Source of the DNA: Sulfurimonas sp.
Lineage (GTDB): Bacteria > Campylobacterota > Campylobacteria > Campylobacterales > Sulfurimonadaceae
Reading direction: 5' to 3'
NCBI GenBank assembly: GCA_022712845.1
Contig: JAFLJV010000135.1
Location: 1-7,095 of the forward strand
DNA length: 7,095 bases
Shown: positions 1 to 4,984 of the stretch, piece by piece
Numbering within the stretch: the stretch's first letter is position 1
How the letters are laid out: each line of letters begins with the position of its first letter
Translations under genes and position numbers: made by a program
Notes under the pieces: model-generated
What the model was told of the DNA's origin: nothing
The model's database searches: none
What the model saw: the letters and a program-made list of their open reading frames with translations, nothing else

Positions 1-1022
1 TGACCTATTCCATGTGGATAATATTTTTTATGTTTATTTTTTTTAATAAGCTTTTTATAATCACCTTTTAAAATACCTAATTTAATCATCCCTTTTGTAA
101 GTAAAATCTCCGTCTTTTTTTGAAGTTCACTTCTTTTTATATTTGGCTTAATTTTATTAATAATTTTTATTTGAGTATTGAGAATCAAACTGTACAATTC
201 TTTTTGTGCTATTGTAAACTTTCCACTTACAGGAATTGTTCTTGTGATATCACTTGCATAATATTTATACTCACATCCTGCATCTATTAAAATAAGTTCA
301 CTTTTTATTAATGGTTTATTATTATATATATAATGCAAAGTATTAGCATTATTACCACAAGCAACTATAGATGTATATGCATCACTATATGCTCCAGCAC
401 TTTTAAATTCATACTCAATTTGTGCTAAAAGATCATTTTCATTTTTATTAATTTTTATTTCTTTCATTATTTTATGGTGAGTATTTTTAGTTATATTTAT
501 CGCTTTTTTAATAAGTTTTATCTCTGATGATGATTTTATAAGTCTCATTTTTTGAACTATAAGTGTTAAGTCATATTTTGTTTTTATCTTTTTTGATAAT
601 TTTAAAAGTTTTTTTACTCTTTTATCTTTGTTACTTAAGTCACAGTATATATACTTTGTCTCACTTATATATTCTTTAATTATTTTTTTAAAACTACTCT
701 TATCATACACTTCATCTACTAAAAAACTTTTTTTTGCTTGAGTGATTCCTAATCTTTTTCCATTCCATAACTCTAGTTTTTTATCTTTTTTTTGAACAAA
801 TAAAATAGTTTTAGAAATTTTTTTAGTTTTTATAAAAATTAAAGTTGAATTATCTTCTGTAAATCCAGTTAGATAGTAAAAATTACTGTCTTGTCTATAG
901 GGAAATTCTGTATCGTTTGAACGAGTTTTATTAGTGGCACTATAGATAATTGCTAAAGAATTATTTGATAATTTTTTAGCTAATTTATCTCTTCTTTTTT
1001 TATATTCCCTCTCACTTATCAC
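1..1022 (-). CDS. pepP: Xaa-Pro aminopeptidase (M24B, PepP-like), 3' end cut by window edge
   Basis: This is a cytoplasmic metallopeptidase that removes an N-terminal residue preceding proline. I read 340 complete codons; the C-terminal part (roughly 90-110 residues) lies beyond the left edge. The N-terminal ~130 residues match the AMP_N domain (ATNKTRSNDTEFPYRQDSNF, then FYYLTGF). The M24 catalytic fold follows: LHY with His230, ILIDAGCEY with metal ligand Asp247, and SDITRT with Asp258. The spacings 230-247-258 equal those of E. coli PepP His243-Asp260-Asp271. The fragment ends in PHGIG, and its next, cut codon begins CA, as expected for the metal-ligand His of HG(I/L)(G/S)H. The remaining ligands (two Glu) are off the edge. 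The start is GTG at 1022-1020, overlapping the TGA stop of the lipoprotein gene by 4 bases (GTGA), with TGAGG 7 bases upstream. No in-frame ATG lies near the N-terminus of the conserved domain. The gene is very AT-rich (one sampled 60-base line is about 22% G+C), but the frame is intact through its poly-T tracts. Family assignment is strong; substrate preference is inferred. Confidence 0.93.
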   Translation of the reverse strand, partial: MISEREYKKRRDKLAKKLSNNSLAIIYSATNKTRSNDTEFPYRQDSNFYYLTGFTEDNSTLIFIKTKKISKTILFVQKKDKKLELWNGKRLGITQAKKSFLVDEVYDKSSFKKIIKEYISETKYIYCDLSNKDKRVKKLLKLSKKIKTKYDLTLIVQKMRLIKSSSEIKLIKKAINITKNTHHKIMKEIKINKNENDLLAQIEYEFKSAGAYSDAYTSIVACGNNANTLHYIYNNKPLIKSELILIDAGCEYKYYASDITRTIPVSGKFTIAQKELYSLILNTQIKIINKIKPNIKRSELQKKTEILLTKGMIKLGILKGDYKKLIKKNKHKKYYPHGIG

Positions 1023-1612
1023 TTACAAACCTCATTTAACCATTCTACATTCTGAGTTAGTATATTTGAAAGAGCAACATTAAGAGCTTCTACTCCTCCC
1101 TCGGCATTAAGAGTTTTTACATCAACTTTTGATGTAAATGTTTTAGTAGCTACTATCGTATTATTTTTAGAGTCAATGATGCTTAAATGTATTGTAGCAT
1201 TGGCAAAAGAATTTTTTAAATTTTTAGAATAATATTGTAAAAAATCTTCTATATTTATCTCTAAAATTAAACTATTTTTACTTCTTGATTTTGAGATTTG
1301 AACATTTTTAAAAAAATTAGAATTTCTAATCTCCTTAAGTAGATTCATAGTAATTGAATTATTTGGTGATTCATTCCAATGTGCTTGTGAATAAGCAAAT
1401 ACTTTGCTTTCATCTTGTACATAATCCATTTTTAAAGACATAAGAGAACTCGAACTAAATGCTTGTGCAATCTTTAATGATTTATCTCTACATCCATCTA
1501 CATTACTTTTAATATTTGGACTTTCTGCTACTATTTTATACTCAGTGATTGACAACTTAACTGTTGTACATCCAGATAATATAAAAATAATTATTATACT
1601 TATTAATTTCAT
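1019..1612 (-). CDS. ABC-type transport auxiliary lipoprotein (PqiC/YmbA-like) of the MCE transporter
   Basis: This is a 197-residue predicted lipoprotein. The signal peptide is short (MKLISIIIIF), with lipobox L12-S13-G14-C15, so Cys15 would be lipidated and become the mature N-terminus; Thr at +2 is compatible with outer-membrane sorting. The remainder resembles the ABC_trans_aux family (PF03886, formerly DUF330; PqiC/YmbA type): a YKI-like first strand, a central FAYSQAHWNESP segment with the family's aromatic/Trp-x-x-x-P signature, LLKEIRNSNFFKNV (the 'L...L..S..F..V' helix-strand), then an alternating strand region and a C-terminal amphipathic helix. It starts 3 bases after the mlaD stop, with a weak AGGTGA-like ribosome site inside the end of mlaD. 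Gene position matches the lipoprotein at the end of the C. jejuni iam/mla locus (Cj1649). Its likely job is to anchor or complete the periplasmic path at the outer membrane; that is inferred from PqiC, not visible here. Confidence 0.82.
   Translation of the reverse strand: MKLISIIIIFILSGCTTVKLSITEYKIVAESPNIKSNVDGCRDKSLKIAQAFSSSSLMSLKMDYVQDESKVFAYSQAHWNESPNNSITMNLLKEIRNSNFFKNVQISKSRSKNSLILEINIEDFLQYYSKNLKNSFANATIHLSIIDSKNNTIVATKTFTSKVDVKTLNAEGGVEALNVALSNILTQNVEWLNEVCK
1030..1034 (-). promoter_or_regulatory. Ribosome binding site deciding the GTG start of pepP
   Basis: On the minus strand TGAGG lies 7 bases before the GTG at 1022-1020. It sits inside the last codons of the lipoprotein gene. 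Together with the GTGA stop/start overlap and the lack of a nearby in-frame ATG, it supports GTG as the start. Confidence 0.7.
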
Positions 1613-1615
1613 AAT

Positions 1616-2635
1616 TTAATTTTCACCTGGTCCTTTTTTAATTTTTTCTTGTTTAAAAATTATATCTCCAGGACTTCTTTCGTACTGATCTAATGCTTCT
1701 TGCATTTTTATCATAAGTGCTTGCATCTCTATCATAGTAGAATTAATCGTTGGAATTATCTCTTGAGAAATATCTTTAATATTAAAATCACCTCTAACTA
1801 AGGCAGTTCTAAAATGATCCATAGTATCTTTAATACCCATATAGCTATCTGTAATAGACTTAAATGAATTTGAAATTTTATCTTCCCACTCTACACTATT
1901 ATCCAAAAACTTTTCTATTTTAGGCATCATTTTATTTAATTTTTTTGTTGTTTCATTAAGATTATTCATAGTTTCTTGAAAATCATTAATTGTTTTATCA
2001 TTAAGAAGTTTATTCATGTTAGATACAAAAATATTACTATTATTTAATAGTAATGTTATCTTTTGTTGATTCTCTTTACCTAAAATCATATTAGTGTTTT
2101 TCAATAATTGTGATATCTCTTGTTGATTCTCTTTTCCCAAAATACTATTTGTTTTCTCAAGAGTTGATGATAAACTCAAAGAAACATCTTCAAATGTTTT
2201 TTCAAGCTTAATAAGTAAAGATGGTGTAGTTTTTATGACTGGATGTTTTTCTCCATCTTTTACACTGATTTTACTGGCATTATTATCATCAATATTTAAA
2301 TTTATATAACTTAACCCTGTAATCCCTTGAGAAGTTAATTTTGCCAGAGTTGTTGTTTTTATAGGTGTGGTTTTTAAAATATTTACAATCACTTCTACCT
2401 GTTGAGAATTTTTTGGATTAATTCTTAGTTTTGAAATTTTACCAACCCTTATACCTTTATATTTTACAGGAGCATCAAGATTAAGTCCTAAAACTGATTC
2501 ATCAAAATATATAGTATATTTTTGCAACTCCAACTCATTTGATGGTTTTAACAACCAATAACCAAACCATGTCATTAGTGATAAACCTAAAAGTACTAAA
2601 AAACCAACAATGCTATAATTTACTTTATTATTCAT
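1616..2635 (-). CDS. mlaD: MlaD-family MCE domain protein (periplasmic lipid-binding component)
   Basis: This is a 339-residue inner-membrane-anchored MCE protein. One N-terminal membrane segment spans about residues 7-29 (YSIVGFLVLLGLSLMTWFGY). The MCE domain follows at about 38-117: YTIYFDESVLGLNLDAPVKY, then KGIRVGKISKL, and the typical LTSQGITGLSYINLNI end. MCE domains assemble into hexameric rings with a hydrophobic pore that carries lipid. The long C-terminal region (about 135-320) looks helical and coiled-coil-like, with a 19-residue tandem repeat (162-199), and ends in QYERSPGDIIF, close to the 'L.RSPSDLLF' C-terminus of long MCE proteins. E. coli MlaD has only 183 residues, so this is a long, single-MCE form. 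The ATG start overlaps the end of mlaF by 8 bases, and the lipoprotein gene follows after 3 bases. The lipid carried and the direction of transport cannot be read from the sequence. Confidence 0.9.
   Translation of the reverse strand: MNNKVNYSIVGFLVLLGLSLMTWFGYWLLKPSNELELQKYTIYFDESVLGLNLDAPVKYKGIRVGKISKLRINPKNSQQVEVIVNILKTTPIKTTTLAKLTSQGITGLSYINLNIDDNNASKISVKDGEKHPVIKTTPSLLIKLEKTFEDVSLSLSSTLEKTNSILGKENQQEISQLLKNTNMILGKENQQKITLLLNNSNIFVSNMNKLLNDKTINDFQETMNNLNETTKKLNKMMPKIEKFLDNSVEWEDKISNSFKSITDSYMGIKDTMDHFRTALVRGDFNIKDISQEIIPTINSTMIEMQALMIKMQEALDQYERSPGDIIFKQEKIKKGPGEN
2039..2152 (-). repeat. Two tandem 57-base (19-residue) repeats within mlaD
   Basis: Residues 162-180 (TNSILGKENQQEISQLLKN) and 181-199 (TNMILGKENQQKITLLLNN) of the MCE protein are consecutive copies, identical at 14 of 19 positions. 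On the plus strand the shared DNA word GTTGATTCTCTTT begins at 2122 (with a trailing difference) and at 2065, exactly 57 bases apart. A weak third copy may follow at residue 200 (SNIFV...KLLN). The repeat lies in the helical C-terminal region, so a change in copy number would lengthen or shorten that helix without a frameshift. Confidence 0.85.
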
Positions 2636-3368
2636 TCATATGTCCAAAAAATTTTTGTATAAATTCACTTTTTACTGATTTAATTTTATCCAAGCTTCCT
2701 TCATAAATTATCTTTTTATTATCAATAATAGCTATAGAATCCAGTGTATCATAAATTGATTGTAAATCATGTGAAACCATCACAATGCTTAAGCCTAAAA
2801 GAGAACGAAGTTTAAGTATAAGCTCATCAAATTCTCTGGCAGATATTGGGTCAAGACCACTTGTAGGTTCATCCAAAAATAATAGTTTTGGATCCATTGC
2901 AAGAGCTCTAGCCAATGCCGCTTTTTTCTTCATACCTCCACTAATTTGTGAAGGATATAAATTTGCATCTTCTGATTTCAATCCAACTATACTTATTTTA
3001 TACTCAACAATTTCTCTTATTAAATCTTTTGATAAATTTGTATATTCTATAAGAGGAAGAGCAATATTAGCTTTTAAACTAAGTGATGAAAATAATGCTC
3101 CAGATTGAAATAAAACTCCCCACTCTTGCCTAAGCTTTTGTGCTTCTTTATGTTTAATATTATCAAGATCATGTCCTAAAACTTCAATAGTACCACTTTT
3201 AAATTCTTGAAGCATAACCATCTCTCTAAGTAGTGTAGTTTTTCCACATCCACTAGGACCTAAAAGTCCATAAATTTCTCCCTCTTTTACATTTAAACTG
3301 AGTCCATCATGAATTGTTTTATCACCAAATGTTGTTATTAAGTTTTTTACTTTGATAATATCTTTCAT
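2628..3368 (-). CDS. mlaF: MlaF-type ABC transporter ATP-binding protein
   Basis: This is a 246-residue cytoplasmic ATPase that powers the MCE lipid transporter. All ABC motifs are present and look intact: Walker A GPSGCGKT (37-44), Q-loop Gln88 in FQSGALF, signature ISGGM (142-146), Walker B LLFLDE (162-167) with catalytic Glu167, D-loop SGLD (170-173) and H-loop His200 in VSHD. The FQSGALFSSLS and ISGGMKKKAALARA segments are characteristic of the MlaF/Ttg2A subfamily rather than amino-acid importers. The C-terminus (FIQKFFGHMNE) is a short tail; in E. coli MlaF a C-terminal extension contacts the partner subunit. The ATG shares one base with the mlaE stop (TAATG) and is preceded by GGGG five bases upstream; the 3' end overlaps mlaD by 8 bases. 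These overlaps suggest translational coupling of permease, ATPase and MCE subunit. It is the likely counterpart of C. jejuni Cj1647 (iamA). Confidence 0.94.
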   Translation of the reverse strand: MKDIIKVKNLITTFGDKTIHDGLSLNVKEGEIYGLLGPSGCGKTTLLREMVMLQEFKSGTIEVLGHDLDNIKHKEAQKLRQEWGVLFQSGALFSSLSLKANIALPLIEYTNLSKDLIREIVEYKISIVGLKSEDANLYPSQISGGMKKKAALARALAMDPKLLFLDEPTSGLDPISAREFDELILKLRSLLGLSIVMVSHDLQSIYDTLDSIAIIDNKKIIYEGSLDKIKSVKSEFIQKFFGHMNE

Positions 3369-4474
3369 TATATCCCCAAATTTGTCAAGATAATTGAGAA
3401 AATTGCATCACATACAATTACAGCAAAAATTGCCTCTACAACACTTTTTGTAGTATTAAAACCTATACTTTGTGTATCATCTTTAACCATTAAACCTCTA
3501 TATATTCCTATAGAAGCTATTAAAAAAGCAAAAAATGGACCTTTAGCTATACCAATGTAAAAATGTTTTATAGCTATTACTTCATTAAATCTATCTATAA
3601 AAAGATCTGTTGTAATACCTAAATTTATATTTGCAACCAACATCCCACCAATTATTGCTGTTATATCTGATATAAAGATGAGTATAGGCATTGTTATCAT
3701 AAGAGCAATTATTTTAGGTAATACCAAAAACTTAAATGGATCAAATCCCATAGTTCTCATAGCATCTAACTCCTGAGTTATTTTCATTGCTCCTATTTGA
3801 GCAGTAAAAGCTGAACCACTTCTGCCTGCTATAACTATAGCAGTTATAAGAGGAGATAATTCTCTAAGTATAGAGATACCTAACATATCAACTATAAATA
3901 TATTTGCCCCATATATTTTTAGTTGATGTGCTGATTGATAAGCAATAACAACACCTATTAAAAAACTAGTTAATGCAACAATACTAAATGCTTTTACAGC
4001 ACTTTCATTTATTTCAAAAGCAATCTCTTTATATCTAATGTTTTTAAAAGAGGTGAAATAGTACATTTTATGAGCAAATAGTTCTCCTAAAAAAGCCATA
4101 AATGATGTAAGCACTTTATAGTTTCTATATGCATGCTCCCCTATTTTTTCTATAAAATTTCTTCTATTATGCCGTAAAAGATATGTTGATTTTTCCTTTT
4201 GAACTTTAACTAATTCTAAAATATCAAGTATCTTTTTTTTATTACATAGAATCTCTACTGTGATTTTTTGTAAAGTTAAATTTTTTTCTAAATTATATAT
4301 ATAAATAGCAGCAGCAGTATCTAAAAAATTTGCTTTAGTAAAATCAATAACTATATATTTTTCTTTAGAAAAATCAATAGAATCAATTTTTTTTTGAAGT
4401 GATGTTATATTATGAAGAGTAAGCTCCTCTTCAAATTTCAAGAAAAGCTTGTTATCTATATATTGAATATGCAT
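3368..4474 (-). CDS. mlaE: MlaE-type ABC permease with N-terminal STAS (MlaB-like) domain
   Basis: This 368-residue inner-membrane permease is about 100 residues longer than E. coli MlaE (260). The extra N-terminus (about 1-95) reads as a STAS domain: strand IQYIDNKLFLKF, helix, strand YIVIDFTKANF, then LDTAAAIYIY, which matches the VDTAG-type loop of MlaB, with Thr53 at the position of MlaB Thr52. The permease domain runs from about 110. An amphipathic region precedes membrane segments near 161-183, 191-217, 248-284, 303-326 and 343-365. The most conserved part is 204-246, RELSPLITAIVIAGRSGSAF, then TAQIGAMKITQELDAMRTMG. It would dimerise and bind two MlaF subunits and the MlaD ring. The start lies 12 bases after the cheW stop, with no strong ribosome site (an AGAG about 19 bases away is too far), so translation may rely on coupling or the start may be slightly different. 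It is the likely counterpart of C. jejuni Cj1646 (iamB). Confidence 0.92.
   Translation of the reverse strand: MHIQYIDNKLFLKFEEELTLHNITSLQKKIDSIDFSKEKYIVIDFTKANFLDTAAAIYIYNLEKNLTLQKITVEILCNKKKILDILELVKVQKEKSTYLLRHNRRNFIEKIGEHAYRNYKVLTSFMAFLGELFAHKMYYFTSFKNIRYKEIAFEINESAVKAFSIVALTSFLIGVVIAYQSAHQLKIYGANIFIVDMLGISILRELSPLITAIVIAGRSGSAFTAQIGAMKITQELDAMRTMGFDPFKFLVLPKIIALMITMPILIFISDITAIIGGMLVANINLGITTDLFIDRFNEVIAIKHFYIGIAKGPFFAFLIASIGIYRGLMVKDDTQSIGFNTTKSVVEAIFAVIVCDAIFSIILTNLGI
3374..3377 (-). promoter_or_regulatory. Ribosome binding site of mlaF
   Basis: GGGG (in GGGGATATAATG on the minus strand) lies 5 bases before the mlaF ATG and inside the last codons of mlaE. The TAATG overlap places stop and start together, as expected for re-initiating ribosomes. 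Confidence 0.6.
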
Positions 4475-4486
4475 TTGTTTGATATA

Positions 4487-4984
4487 TTAAAAATCTCTTT
4501 TTAACAATTTATCTACTTTTAAAATTGTAATAATTCTATCTTCTTGCTTACCAACACCATCTATCATTGTATCATCACCATTTATAGTCTCTGGAGCTGG
4601 TCCAATATCTGCTTTTTTAATTCTAATAGCCATAGTAAGCCTATCTATAACAAAACCAGCTATATCATCACCATATCTCATAACAATAAAACGAGTTTCA
4701 TCATCTTGTTTTTTATGAGGTAGTCCAAATTTTAAACGAAGATCTATTAAAGGAATAACTGCTCCACGCATATTAAACACACCAACAACATATTTAGGAA
4801 CTTGGGGTACTCTTGTCCAGGGGAAGGGTTTTATAATCTCTTGAATTGCTAAAATTGGAATAGCATATTCCTCTTCACCAATAACAAAACCAACCAATTG
4901 AACTATATCTTCTGAGTGATCTATTTCACCCTCTTGCTGCTGTTCATTCTGTTTACTAATAATTTGTTTTAATTTATCACTCAT
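4487..4984 (-). CDS. cheW: Chemotaxis coupling protein CheW
   Basis: This 165-residue cytoplasmic adaptor links CheA to chemoreceptors in the signalling array. A polar tail (1-25, Gln/Glu-rich) precedes a single CheW-like double beta-barrel domain: VQLVGFVIGEEEYAIPILAI (28-47), IIKPFPWTRVPQVPKYVVGV (50-69), then NMRGAVIPLIDLRLKFGLP (71-89). Arg73 in NMRG is the conserved arginine of the family's N(L/M)RG motif. The end (RIITILKVDKLL) is the usual closing strand. No receiver domain is attached, so it is CheW and not CheV. The ATG shares one base with the cheA stop (TAATG), and a clear GGAG lies 8 bases upstream, within the 3' end of cheA, so it is well translated and coupled to cheA. In C. jejuni cheW also follows cheA; there serB comes next, whereas here mlaE follows. 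Confidence 0.96.
   Translation of the reverse strand: MSDKLKQIISKQNEQQQEGEIDHSEDIVQLVGFVIGEEEYAIPILAIQEIIKPFPWTRVPQVPKYVVGVFNMRGAVIPLIDLRLKFGLPHKKQDDETRFIVMRYGDDIAGFVIDRLTMAIRIKKADIGPAPETINGDDTMIDGVGKQEDRIITILKVDKLLKRDF

Noticed and set aside
711..800. Poly-T tracts on the plus strand as terminators or frameshift sites
   Set aside because: They are lysine/phenylalanine codon runs inside pepP; the reading frame continues intact through them and no GC-rich hairpin precedes them.
2785..3108. Plus-strand open frame of 107 codons
   Set aside because: It lies wholly antisense to the ABC ATPase gene, across its signature and Walker B region, has no recognisable domain, and is low-complexity reverse coding; a shadow frame.
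4475..4520. Possible promoter or terminator between cheW and mlaE
   Set aside because: The gap is 12 bases. An AT-rich TTTAATATAT could pass as a -10 box, but AT-rich words are common here, no matching -35 was seen, and there is no hairpin with a T-tract.
4487..4984. CheV instead of CheW
   Set aside because: The protein has only the CheW-like domain and ends at 165 residues; there is no receiver domain after it.
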